A DNA stretch of 64,000 bases from NCBI RefSeq assembly GCF_037975245.1, contig NC_092569.1, positions 21,916,168 through 21,980,167 of the forward strand. The letters are read 5' to 3'. The DNA comes from Apostichopus japonicus. Taxonomy: Eukaryota > Echinodermata > Holothuroidea > Aspidochirotida > Stichopodidae. Positions 47,501 to 60,700 of this stretch are shown here, piece after piece. Within the stretch, counting starts at the first letter, position 1. Each line of letters begins with the position of its first letter. Under the pieces are notes generated by a model. The model searched no databases. It saw nothing but the letters and a program-made list of their open reading frames with translations, and was not told where the DNA came from. A program made the position numbers and the translations under genes.

Positions 47501-48473
47501 TTTTAAGTATCACAATTTCTAAAAATCATCACTTATGTAATGTCTGAAGGAACAACGAAAAACTGAAGGTTAATTCACAGAGCTGAATATCTTATCGCAA
47601 TACCCCAAAATAGTAACATGTTAATGTGTTGAAAAATCTTCTATTTGTCTACATTTTGAGGAAAAACATGGAAAGTTTGACAAATTATGCAGTAACTGAA
47701 TACAAAAGGGTCATTTTCATGTTAGGCACATTTTTATTACGCAAAGAACTTCCTTGAGAAACACAACACACAGATGAACTAATTAAATCACGTTATTAGT
47801 GACGTTATGTTATGTGAAATCAAATTTCTATTAATTTTAAGCCTAATTTAAGATTAATCAAATATTTCGCTCACCACTTTGTCCTTAATCTTTGATTTCC
47901 CCCTTTCTATTCCTGGTTCCTTTTACTTTTAGAAATTGTATTGTCGCAATAATAGAATTGAACTTTTGATATTACTGTAAAAAAGGTTCGTATACATTAA
48001 CATAAATGACATCGATACTTGCAAAATTAGAACAATGATATATATTATGTCATACGTCTGTTATGCCTGAAAGTTACCTCTTATTTAAGTTTTTTTTTCA
48101 CGTCTAGAAGTATTTATACATAATTCCAACTAAAGGAATGTTTCGACACCACACTTACGGACGTTCAAAACTATATTTCTTTCTTGAACACTACATGTTA
48201 CTTACTGCTTTCATGTACAGTCATAAACCAAGATATAATCATTGTCAGGAAGCAAAGCATTGAATTCAACTATACTTTCTCACTTGGGAATTAAGAAGTA
48301 ATTGTGTTTTAAATGCTTGTTTTCGGTAATGTTTCAAATTTTCAGGCATTAAAATGAAGAAAAGACCCATTTAGTACTTGCTATATATAATCATTGAGAA
48401 TAACAACATAAAGAATGTCAATGTAAGTGTAAATTACAAATCAATCGTTGGATCAACGCGAGTCGCTGTTGTA
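44519..48473. other. Intergenic region upstream of gene B
   Basis: About 4 kb of AT-rich sequence between the gene B promoter region and the orphan SRCR exon. Only short unsupported ORFs; no domain, RNA gene or repeat array recognised. Confidence 0.6.
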
Positions 48474-48478
48474 TTTAT

Positions 48479-48780
48479 TCAACAGTAAACACCGGCGTCC
48501 TCCAAGTGCCCACAATTATGAATACCCCAGCCTGCGCTTCCGCATTCTTCAATATTTGCCTCATATCCTGAGCAGGCAGCATCATCAAGCCATATTTCGC
48601 CATATCCTTCACCAAAGTGTGCATAACCTACTGCGGTTCCATTGTTTTCAAAGCCAAGTTGCCGACATATTACTGAGGCATCGTTATCATCCCAGTAATC
48701 ATCGCAGATCGTTCCCCACTGGCCGTCATGGTAAACTTCAATTCGCCCTCCATTCGAGGTTTGACCGCCAACCAGACGCA
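48479..48780 (-). CDS. Orphan terminal SRCR exon (third SRCR gene or remnant)
   Basis: Acceptor TTAACAG, then [36 protein letters not shown] and DAGVYC followed at once by TGA. The stop overlaps an AATAAA hexamer (TGAATAAA). Six cysteines, phase 1 start, so a valid last exon. It is clearly diverged from the A and B terminal exons. No upstream SRCR exon was found in the 2.8 kb before the plus-strand SET gene. It may be a truncated remnant, or the rest of the gene may lie beyond that gene. Confidence 0.75.
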
Positions 48781-48792
48781 CTGTTAAGAGAC

Positions 48793-48795
<3 letters not shown>

Positions 48796-48853
<58 letters not shown>
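48796..48853. repeat. (TA)n microsatellite
   Basis: Begins about 15 bases upstream (minus sense) of the orphan SRCR exon, inside its acceptor region. Confidence 0.95.
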
Positions 48854-48855
<2 letters not shown>

Positions 48856-48865
48856 GATATAGAGA

Positions 48866-48898
48866 TACATACATATATAGATACATACATACATACAT

Positions 48899-48936
<38 letters not shown>

Positions 48937-49590
48937 TTACACGCATGCATGCATGCATGCATACATACATACATACATACATACATACATACATACATAC
49001 ATACATACATACATACATACATACATACATACATACATACATACATACATACATACATACATACATACATACATACATACATACATACATACATACATAC
49101 ATACATACATACATACATACATACATACATACATACATACATACATACATACATACATACATACATACATACATACATACATACATACATACACCCATAC
49201 ATACATACATACATACATACATACATACATACATACATACATACATACATACATACATACATACATGCATGCATGCATGCATGCATGCATGCATGCATGC
49301 ATGCATGCATGCATACATACATACATACATACATACATACATACATACATACATACATACATACATACATACATACATACATACATACATACATACATAC
49401 ATACATACATACATACATACATACATACATACATACATACACACATACACACATACACACATACACACATACACACATACATACATACATACATACATAC
49501 ATACATACATACATACATACATACATACATACATACATACATACATACATACATACATACATACATACATACATACATACATACACACGT
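48866..49590. repeat. Very long (TACA)n microsatellite with (TGCA)n blocks
   Basis: About 720 bp of tetranucleotide repeat; (TGCA)n blocks at about 48943-48962 and 49264-49314, and CACACA variants near 48914 and 49440-49480. The long ORFs through it are repeat artefacts. Confidence 0.96.
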
Positions 49591-49599
49591 ACACACATA

Positions 49600-50883
49600 C
49601 GTACATTGCATACCTATGTTGGTCGGAATTTTGTCCTAACCCTCGACATACCAATGTTGGTCAGGGATTTTTTACCAACAAGTGTATGTGAGGGACTTAC
49701 ACAACTGATCCTATTGGTGTGAGACACCAAGTTGCTGACAAACATGAAATATGATATGACCGGCATTTTTTAATACTGCCCCCAGTTATTGCTATATAGT
49801 TGAACTCTTGTACATACAGTATGTTATTGTTAGCATACAGTGAGCAACAGGAGAAACTACAAGAATAAACTGCTGTAATGGACTGTGAAACACCAAGGTA
49901 GGTATTAGTATTTTAATCTTGAACATCAAATTTACCTGAAGTATATCATGGGCTATGCCATTGGCTTGGAATTCTAAAACTAGCCCAATAAGACTACGTT
50001 TAGTATGTATCAAACCATGCAGAACACAAAACTTGGTTTGTTTTAGCTAGGCCTAACGTAAGGCTATATAGATTAACTGTAACACTAGGCTATGTTAATA
50101 GCATGCACTAGCCTAGGTTTATATGTAGCCTAGGTGGTCTTAATTTAGATCAGGTAAGGAATCAGTAAGCTGTTATTGTTAAAGAGGCAAACTGTTTCTT
50201 TTGCATCCATATAGCAAATTTTCGTACAAAAAGGCAATGCGCTGTGACCAAACTTCCAAAGGAAGCTAGTCTAGGCCTAGGCCTAACTTAAACGTTACTC
50301 CTTAGGATATGGTATTTAATGGGTATAGCCTAGGCTAGGCCTAACTTAGGCTTGGTAATTTAACTGTTACCAACGTTAAGGACACCTAATTTTATGCATG
50401 TTAGTAAATTTGCATCCTTCCAAAATGTAACTCAATGCTGACATACACATGACACAAATGTATGATAGGCCCTAGGCCAACAGAATCAGTAATAAACTTT
50501 AATTTCTAATTCTAGGCTCAGCCCAAGTTAGGCCTCCTATGCTGGTTTTACTTAGCTGACCTAAGAAAGATTAGCTCAGGCCTTTGTGCTTTAAAATAAG
50601 TGGCATATTTTGGTCTCTTTCAAAATCATTTACTTCTGAATTCATTATTTTAAAAGGAATCATAGCAGGTCAATGTGGTTATATAGTATAGGCCTTTCTT
50701 GTTAGGCCTAGGTGCAAACAGGGCAAACATTGGAGCACAAAATCAGGCAACACACACAATTAAGGACACGCTATAACCTACTTCGTCTATAGCCTACGCT
50801 GGACCTACAATTTATGATGGGCTTAGGGCATTAAGCCTATGCCTAACCGGTTTGTTGTGGATTTCCTAGCTAAAATATAGGCC
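49600..50883. other. Region between microsatellite and KMT5A-like gene
   Basis: No coding sequence recognised. Enriched in CTAGGCC/GGCCTAG motifs (for example around 50040-50340), a low-order repeat whose nature I cannot name. It probably includes the 5' flank of the KMT5A-like gene. Confidence 0.5.
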
Positions 50884-51149
50884 GTGGCTATTCTTACGAC
50901 GAGTCGTAACAATTATTTATAAACTATTCATACGACAAAGGCAAATTCAAGTGCAGTAAAGTAAATAAAGCAACTGCGCATGTAGTAGGGGTAACCCTAA
51001 CCCTAAACCTCAATCCTAACCTTTACCCTAACCCTAACCGCAAATTATTGATATTCCTCGTCGTAAAAATAGTACTCCTGGTCATGAAAATAGCAACTGC
51101 GCATGCGTAGTCGGAAATTATTCTTACAACTAGTTGTAAGAATAGCCAC
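50884..51149. mobile_element. Inverted-repeat element with telomere-like core
   Basis: Perfect 14-bp terminal inverted repeats (GTGGCTATTCTTAC at 50884-50897 and its complement at 51136-51149). Each end is also locally palindromic, for example TTCTTACAACTAGTTGTAAG near 51121. The centre (about 50988-51043) has several CCCTAA/CCTAA motifs. 266 bp, no ORF. Confidence 0.65.
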
Positions 51150-51588
51150 TTTGTAAAATATACCTCCCCAAACTTTGATCTTGTTTAATTGGACTATTAT
51201 ACTAAGCTTATAGACATGGGCACATATAGCCTAGGCATAGCTTATGATAGGCCTAACATTAGGGATATCTTACTGTAGCTGGCTGGGCTTAGGATCATGG
51301 AGCTTTTCGGTGATAGCCCCATGGTTCTATGCATGGCACTCTAGTATGAAAGTAGCCTAGGCCTAGCTTTACCTATATACCCTACACGGCTGTATCAGCA
51401 TCGAGTTCAATGGTCTGATTCCATTTACAAACTTACCACGAACTGATATATCCTTTTTTGTTTTCGTAGAGGAAATGTATGTTAAGCTAAATCTCCTTTA
51501 CATGGAATAAGTCTTGAGAGATTCATTGTTTGTTGAAAACAGAGTAAAATAATAGCAATTAAAAGTTAATACTTATTTTCTCATGTAG

Positions 51589-51700
51589 ATGTACAATCTA
51601 CGTCATAGAAGACGAGCAGTCCAGGGCCATACAATCATTCAACCCATGCAAACTATGGACAGAGACGGTTTGTCAGTAGAATGGATTAATGGTCATAAAG
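51589..51700 (+). CDS. KMT5A-like exon 1 (first coding exon)
   Basis: Begins with ATG immediately after an acceptor-like TTCTCATGTAG, whose TAG is also an in-frame stop, so no upstream in-frame extension exists without splicing. A 5'UTR exon probably lies upstream. Encodes MYNLRHRRRAVQGHTIIQPM through EWINGHK plus one base; donor GTATGC (phase 1). Confidence 0.7.
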
Positions 51701-54700
51701 GTATGCATTTAATCTCTTGTACTGGAATATCATTGTTCAAATTGGAGAATGAAGAATGGTGTATTAATTGTTCAATGAACTCCTATTTGATTCACATTAA
51801 TTTTAATGTGAGTTTTTGGAGCATCAATATATGTTATAGGTGATCTTATTTTCATCAGTACTCAATTAAAGAATCTTGCCCATTGATGTTTTAATTGGGT
51901 GTGAGGGGGGGGGGGGTGGGATCCAGACAAAAATAAGTAAATTGAAAATAAATAGAAATTGCTTAAATTATACTGGCTAACAGTCAAGATTCATATCAGG
52001 AAGTAAAACTTTGTGTCACAATTGTGTGGACTTGCTCTGGGGTTTTACTAATTTCATGATCTTGGTTGGCTGAAAGTGTTCTAATTGCAAATGTAGACTC
52101 ATTGCAAGTGGCAGACAATATGTATCACTATTTTAAACTTGAAAAATGTCTGAAAAAAATTGTAGCTGTTCTAACAAGTGGCATAAACAAATTGATGTTT
52201 AAAATTAAAGCTCCATCATTGATACATTCTGGGGTATTGAAAGGGTTGAAACATTACATGAACATGCACTCATGAAATAAAACTTGTTCTACTCACACCC
52301 CAATATTTTCTAGGTGAACAACTCCTAGGAAACAAAACTGATTTTAGTATTTTGCTCCTATTTGAAATCATGGAAGCTTGACTTCAAGTGAAAGTAAAGG
52401 TTTTCAAAATTTTTACCACTCTGGAATTAGGATACATATAAGGCTGCAGAATTACAATTAAATCTCCCTGCAGTAAATCAGTATACATAGCCTCATCTGC
52501 TATATATGCTTATCTCTGCATTAAATATGTACAAATGTTTACCCACTGCATGGCCACAGTTGCTGATGAATGTGTACATTTGCCTAATGTATTTTTATTC
52601 TAGGTGTCAGTGTACTAATGCTTATGGTTGGTGGTGAACTCATTTCAACACTGCTACAGTGTATTTTGAGGCAAACTTATTTGTGGCCTTAATGAAGCAA
52701 ATACACTCTTGAGATTGACACAATTGAACATGTCAAAATTTAAAATGTCAAAGTAAAGAGTCTTTTGCTCAACATAATCATCAGTATGAGTAGGAGTGGA
52801 ATTTAATACAGTATTAAATTTATCTCTTTATTTATCCCTTGCAAACATGCAGGTAGAGGTGTATTTGCAACCAAAGCAATATACAAAGGAGAGTTTATCA
52901 CAGAATACAGAGGGGACCTCCTCTCCAAGAGAGATGCTGAGATGAGATGTCAGAAAAACATCTCAGACGTAGCATATATGTACTACTTCAAACATCAAGG
53001 AAAAAACATGTGGTAATTAGAACTAGATAAATATTTCACATTGTATAGGGGCACATCCCATCTATTGATTCTTGATTTGATAAACATTCCTTCATGACTA
53101 ATGGGATTTGACATCTCCTCACAGTTTGCAAGGTAACAATGAACAAGTTATATCCATGAAACCTTTTCAGAAGTTTGTATGGTGACAAATGACATGAAAA
53201 CAAGTTGGTTTACCTTATTAGATAGTTGCTTGTGTGTGTTTTTATTTTTAAATCTGCATGCACTGTTTATTGTATTGTGAGATGTTCATGTGGCTGTCCA
53301 CAAGTTATTATAACATAAAATGATATCACCTAAAGCCTTACTTAAGTATGTAGTGGTAAGATAAGTGTATGTTTTGTGTATTGCTAAGTAGATGACTGTT
53401 AGTGTGACTCTGGGAATTTGTGACCACTGTTATTAGTTTATTAATGAATTCAGTCAAGATAATGCTACTAATGTAGAAATGTAACATAACCTTATATTTG
53501 AACTCAATCTAAAACCACTGCCCCTGTCTTTTTTACACTAATTGTTTTTCTTTTTGTGTTTTCTTTTTTTATAGTATTGATGCCTCAAAAGAAGATGGTT
53601 CTATCGGACGCCTTGTTAATGACAACATTTCCTCTGTAGCTAACTGCAGGATGAGAATAATAGTGAAGGACAGCCACCCACATCTTTGCCTTTATGCGAC
53701 TAAAAATATCCTTCAAGGAGATGAACTAGAATATGATTATGGAGGATATACCCCATGGCGAAAAAAGGTAAACTTTCATTAAAAACCTCTTTGATCATAT
53801 CAGCAAGGTATGAAAGTGTGCAGTATTCAGGTATCCCTTACCAACACAATGCATGCTTAACATTCATACAAGAGCAATATAGGACTACTTATGGAAGTCA
53901 ATTGTTTAAAGATCCAGAATTTCTGCTCTATTTTAGCACACAAAACAAGAGCTTGAATGACATATAACTGAATCGAACTGTTTGGATGGCTTCAATATCA
54001 CTGTATAATTCCACCTATGTGAAGTTCTTACACCAGTAATATGCTCTTCACTCAACCTTTATGAGGCACAGTCCTTTTTGCTGTAAGCCTTACACGGGTT
54101 AATTTCATTGGCTACTGAAAATGTGTGTTAGTTAGTTGGTAGCATTCACCTCAAGTAACTTTCCCTTTTGTATTTTTCTTTTGTTGTTTCTTTGATTCCG
54201 TAAGCACTAGACCCAGGTAGTACAAGTGAAACTGTGCATGAGTCCTGGGTTTCACAACTGTACAGCATGTGAAATTAAGCTTTCCGTACACCTATTTCAG
54301 GCATATGCAATATGATTCATTCACCAAGTTATTAATACCTTTTCCCACATTGTTATAAAACTCTGTGTATGAAAGGTATTTCAGTATTCACCCTGTCTAT
54401 TCCACAATATCAATTTTTTTTTATCATGAGTTTTCTCCTCATTTTTACACAGACAACCAGTAAAGACAACAAAGTACATGTTACAGAAAAAAATAAGGTG
54501 GGTATTTAAAATGTGTTATGAAATTGGGTGAAATGTTAAAATTCTTTTGGGGAAGAAAATTAGGAACAATTATGTTTTAAAATAATTTCAAATCAAGTGG
54601 TAACATGTATCTTTTTTGTTCTTGTTTTTGTGTTCTTTGATATACTTAAAGTAAATAGGCAGTTGTGACAAATATTTTACATAATACCTTTCTATGCAAT

Positions 54701-57700
54701 CTTTCAAAACAACTATCTATATGCATCCTGTTGCATGTCCATTCAAGGGCGGCGGAAGCACTTTTAATCTGGGGGGGAGGGCACCGACATCAAAGGGCAC
54801 TTTGCAGAAATTCTATTGGACTGATGTAGCCTGATATTTAGTACCCTTTATAACTCTTATTGTATTATCTTATTTGCGTATACACATCACTCCATGCCCC
54901 CCCCCCTGAAGGAAAACATGCATACTAGCACTGCAATATTCAATGTGCAAACAAGGAACAAGTTTTCTATTGAGACAAATGAGGTGAAATCATGCTAGTT
55001 GCTAATGTAGGAATCTTCCGAATTAGAGTTTATTTCTTGTTAATATCTTAACGAATTGTTTCCATTTGAAATAGCTTTGAGTTTGACCCACATAAATTCA
55101 TTATAAGTCAGGGGCGTAGCCAGGATTTGCAAAGTTGTATGCACAACTATCTGAGCGGAGCGCCACCATCGGTTGGCGCGGAGCACACAAGAAAATTTTT
55201 TGTTGTACAAACCCCTCAGATGGCCGGAAACGGCCCTTCCCGAGTGTTCATTCTGGTTCCCTGGCCTCTTGCTAACTTGAGACACCTAAATTTTTATGTA
55301 GAAAAAGGGCACATTTTTAACCCTGAGGAAAAGTGGGGGGGCACGTGCCCCCTGTGCCCCCCCAGTTCCGCCGCCCTTGCCATTGATAACTGTCTAATGT
55401 GTTAAAATGTTCATCAAAAATTTCCAATATCGATGAAAATATCTGTTTTATTCCAATTATACTTAAGTTTAAATTAGACCCACAAGTGACCCCGTGTGTA
55501 AGTCCAGTTGTGCCACAACTGTATGTGACTCTGTAATTTGATGTTAACATGACTATTTTGTCCTCATTTTTACACAGACCATTTGTGAAGCCAATGACGA
55601 AATTGTCACAGAAAATAGTAAGGTAGGTATACTAGCCTACATCCATGTACATTGAGATACTTAAAATGCTGTTTGAAAATGAGAAAATTTCATTACAAAA
55701 TAAAAGGAGTGACTGTCCTGTGATTTAAGTAAGTAGGGCACTATATGCAGACCTACAAGTGAATGTGTGTGTGCTCAGTTGACCAAGAACTGTTTTTAAC
55801 CCTAGCTCTGGCACAAGTTCTTGTACAATTTTAACCAAAGTTTGATGGTGTGGGTTTCAGAAGGCACCCTATGTTATTAAAATTAATTAAAAACAAGTTG
55901 TAAATCATGTCAATTTTGTATTTGTTATGGTCTTTCTTTGATTTCATTAACACTTACAACTAGACCAACAAGTGACCCTGTGTGTAAGTCCAGTTGTACC
56001 ACAACTGTATGTGACTCTGTAATTTGATGTTAACATGACTATTTTGTCCTCATTTTTACACAGACCATTTGTGAAGCCAATGACGAAATTGTCACAGAAT
56101 ATAGTAAGGTAGGTATACTAGCCTACATCCATGTATATTGAGATACTTAAAATGCTGTTTGAATATGAGAAAATTTCATTACAAAATAAAAGGAGTGACT
56201 GTCCTGTGATTTGAGTAAGTATGGCACTATATTCAGACCTACAAGTGAATGTGTGTGTGCTCAGTTGACCAAGAACTGTTTTTAACACTAGCTCTGGCAC
56301 AAGTTCTTGTACAATTTTAACCAAAGTTTGATGGTGTGGGTTTGCAGAAGACACCCTATGTTATTAAAATTAATTAAAAACAAGTTGTAAATCATGTCAA
56401 TTCATTATTTTTTTTTTGGGGGGAGGGGGCGGGTTCTTTGATTTCATTAACAATTACACTAGACCCACAAATGACACTGTGTGTAAGTCCAGTTGTGCCA
56501 CAACTGTATGTGACTCTGTAATTTGATGTTAACATAACTATTTTGTCCTCATATTTACACAGACCATTTGTGAAGCCAATGACGAAATTGTCACAGAAAA
56601 TAGTAAGGTAGGTATACTAACATACATCCATGTACATTGAGATACTTAAAATGCTGTTTGAATATGAGAAAATTTCATTACAAAATAAAAGGAGTGACTG
56701 TCCTGTGATTTGAGTAAGTATGGCACTATATTCAGACCTACAAGTGAATGTGTGTGTGCTCAGTTGACCAAGAACTGTTTTTAACACTAGCTCTGGCACA
56801 AGTTCTTGTACAATTTTAACCAAAGTTTGATGGTGTGGGTTTCAGAAGGCACCCTATGTTATTAAAATTAATTAAAAACAAGTTGTAAATCATGTCAATT
56901 TTGTATTTGTTATGGTCTTTCTTTGATTTCATTAACACTTACAACTAGACCAACAAGTGACCCTGTGTGTATGTCCAGTTGTGCCACAACTGTATGTGAC
57001 TCTGTAATTTGATGTTAACATAACTATTTTGTCGTCATTTTTACACAGACCATTTGTGAAGCCAATGACGAAATTGTCACAGCAAATAGTAAGGTAGGTA
57101 TACTAGCCTACATCCATGTACATTGAGATACTTAAAATGCTGTTTGAATATGAGAAAATTTCATTACAAAATAAAAGGAGTGACTGTCCTGTGATTTGAG
57201 TAAGTATGGCACTATATTCAGACCTACAAGTGAATGTGTGTGTGCTCAGTTGACCAAGAACTGTTTTTAACACTAGCTCTGGCACAAGTTCTTGTACAAT
57301 TTTAACCAAAGTTTGATGGTGTGGGTTTCAGAAGACACCCTTTGTTATTAAAATTAATTAAAAACAAGTTGTAAATCATGTCAATTCATTAATTTTTTTT
57401 TGGGGGGGCGGGTTCTTTGATTTCATTAACAATTACACTAGACCCACAAATGACACTGGGTGTAAGTCCAGTTGTACCACAACTGTATGTGACTCTGTAA
57501 TTTGATGTTAACATGACTATTTTGTCCTCATTTTTACACAGACCATTTGTGAAGCCAATGACGAAATTGTCACAGAAAATAGTAAGGTAGGTATACTAAC
57601 ATACATCGATGTACATTGAGATACTTAAAATGCTGTTTGAATATGAGAAAATTTCTTTACAAAATAAAAGGAGTGACTGTCCTGTGATTTGAGTAAGTAT

Positions 57701-60700
57701 GGCACTATATTCAGACCTACAAGTGAATGTGTGTGTGCTCAGTTGACCAAGAACTGTTTTTAACACTAGCTCTGGCACAAGTTCTTGTACAATTTTAACC
57801 AAAGTTTGATGGTGTGGGTTTGCAGAAGACACCCTATGTTATTAAAATTAAGTAAAAACAAGTTGTAAATCATGTCAATTCATTATTTTTTTTTTTTTGG
57901 GGGGGGGGCGGGTTCTTTGATTTCATTAACAATTACACTAGACCCACAAATGACACTGTGTGTAAGTCCAGTTGTGCCACAACTGTATGTGACTCTGTAA
58001 TTTGATGTTAACATTACTATTTTGTCCTCATATTTACACAGACCATTTGTGAAGCCAATGACGAAATTGTCACAGAAAATAGTAAGGTAGGTATACTAAC
58101 ATACATCCATGTACATTGAGATACTTAAAATAATGTTTGAATATGAGAAAATTTCATTACAAAATAAAAGGAGTGACTGTCCTGTGATTTGAGTAAGTAT
58201 GACACTATATGCAGACCTACAAGTGAATGTGTGTGTGCTCAGTTGACCAAGAACTGTTTTTAACACTAGCTCTGGCACAAGTTCTTGTACAATTTTAACC
58301 AAAGTTTGATGGTGTGGGTTTCAGAAGGCACCCTATGTTATTAAAATTAATTAAAAACAAGTTGTAAATCATGTCAATTTTGTATTTGTTATGGTCTTTC
58401 TTTGATTTCATTAACACTTACAACTAGACCAACAAGTGACCCTGTGTGTATGTCCAGTTGTGCCACAACTGTATGTGACTCTGTAATTTGATGTTAACAT
58501 AACTATTTTGTCGTCATTTTTACACAGACCATTTGTGAAGCCAATGACGAAATTGTCACAGCAAATAGTAAGGTAGGTATACTAGCCTACATCCATGTAC
58601 ATTGAGATACTTAAAATGCTGTTTGAATATGAGAAAATTTCATTACAAAATAAAAGGAGTGACTGTCCTGTGATTTGAGTAAGTATGGCACTATATTCAG
58701 ACCTACAAGTGAATGTGTGTGTGCTCAGTTGACCAAGAACTGTTTTTAACACTAGCTCTGGCACAAGTTCTTGTACAATTTTAACCAAAGTTTGATGGTG
58801 TGGGTTGCAGAAGACACCCTTTGTTATTAAAATTAATTAAAAACAAGTTGTAAATCATGTCAATTCATTAATTTTTTTTTTGGGGGGGCGGGTTCTTTGA
58901 TTTCATTAACAATTACACTAGACCCACAAATGACACTGGGTGTAAGTCCAGTTGTACCACAACTGTATGTGACTCTGTAATTTGATGTTAACATGACTAT
59001 TTTGTCCTCATTTTTACACAGACCATTTGTGAAGCCAATGACGAAATTGTCACAGAAAATAGTAAGGTAGGTATACTAACATACATCGATGTACATTGAG
59101 ATACTTAAAATGCTGTTTGAATATGAGAAAATTTCTTTACAAAATAAAAGGAGTGACTGTCCTGTGATTTGAGTAAGTATGGCACTATATTCAGACCTAC
59201 AAGTGAATGTGTGTGTGCTCAGTTGACCAAGAACTGTTTTTAACACTAGCTCTGGCACAAGTTCTTGTACAATTTTAACCGAAGTTTGATGGTGTGGGTT
59301 GCAGAAGACACCCTATGTTATTAAAATTAATTAAAAACAAGTTGTAAATCATGTCAATTCAGTAATTTTTTTTGGGGGGGGGGGCGGGTTCTTTGATTTC
59401 ATTAACAATTACACTAGACCCACAAATGACACTGGGTGTAAGTCCAGTTGTACCACAACTGTATGTGACTCTGTAATTTGATGTTAACATGACTATTTTG
59501 TCCTCATATTTACACAGACCATTTGTGAAGCCAATGACGAAATTGTCACAGCAAATAGTAAGGTAGGTATACTAACATACATCGATGTACATTGAGATAC
59601 TTAAAATAATGTTTGAATATGAGAAAATTTCATTACAAAAGAAAAGGAGTGACTGTCCTGTGATTTGAGTAAGTATGGCACTATATTCAGACCTACAAGT
59701 GAATGTGTGTGTGCTCAGTTGACCAAGAACTGTTTTTAACCCTAGCTCTGGCACAAGTTCTTGTACAATTTTAACCAAAGTTTGATGGTGTGGGTTTCAG
59801 AAGGCACCCTATGTTATTAAAATTAATTAAAAACAAGTTGTAAATCATGTCAATTTTGTATTTGTTATGGTCTTTCTTTGATTTCATTAACACTTACAAC
59901 TAGACCAACAAGTGACCCTGTGTGTATGTCCAGTTGTGCCAAAACTGTATGTGACTCTGTAATTTGATGTTAACATAACTATTTTGTCGTCATTTTTACA
60001 CAGACCATTTGTGAAGCCAATGACGAAATTGTCACAGCAAATAGTAAGGTAGGTATACTAACCTACATCCATGTACATTGAGATACTTAAAATGCTGTTT
60101 GAATATGAGAAAATTTCATTACAAAATAAAAGGAGTGACTGTCCTGTGATTTGAGTAAGTATGGCACTATATTCAGACCTACAAGTGAATGTGTGTGTGC
60201 TCAGTTGACCAAGAACTGTTTTTAACACTAGCTCTGGCACAAGTTCTTGTACAATTTTAACCACAGTTTGATGGTGTGGGTTGCAGAAGACACCCTATGT
60301 TATTAAAATTAATTAAAAACAAGTTGTAAATCATGTCAATTCAGTAATTTTGTTTTTGTTTTTTTGGGGGGCGGGTTCTTTGATTTCATTAACAATTACA
60401 CTAGACCCACAAATGACACTGGGTGTAAGTCCAGTTGTACCACAACTGTATGTGACTCTGTAATTTGATGTTAACATGACTATTTTGTCCTCATATTTAC
60501 ACAGACCATTTGTGAAGCCAATGACGAAATTGTCACAGAAAATAGTAAGGTAGGTATACTAGCCTACATCGATGTACATTGAGAGACTTAAAATGCTGCT
60601 TGAAAATGAGTAAATTTCATTACAAAATAAAAGGAGGGACTGTTCTGTTATTTGAGTAAGTATGGCACTATATGCAGACCCACAATTGAATGTGTGTGTG

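Noticed and set aside
48448-49722. 424-codon plus-strand and several 220-286-codon minus-strand ORFs
   Set aside because: Entirely translations of (TACA)n/(TA)n tracts (YIHT or MYVC repeats) or antisense of the SRCR exon.
53755-53967. 70-codon plus-strand ORF starting MAKKGKLSLK
   Set aside because: Starts in a different frame at the end of SET exon 3 and runs into the intron.
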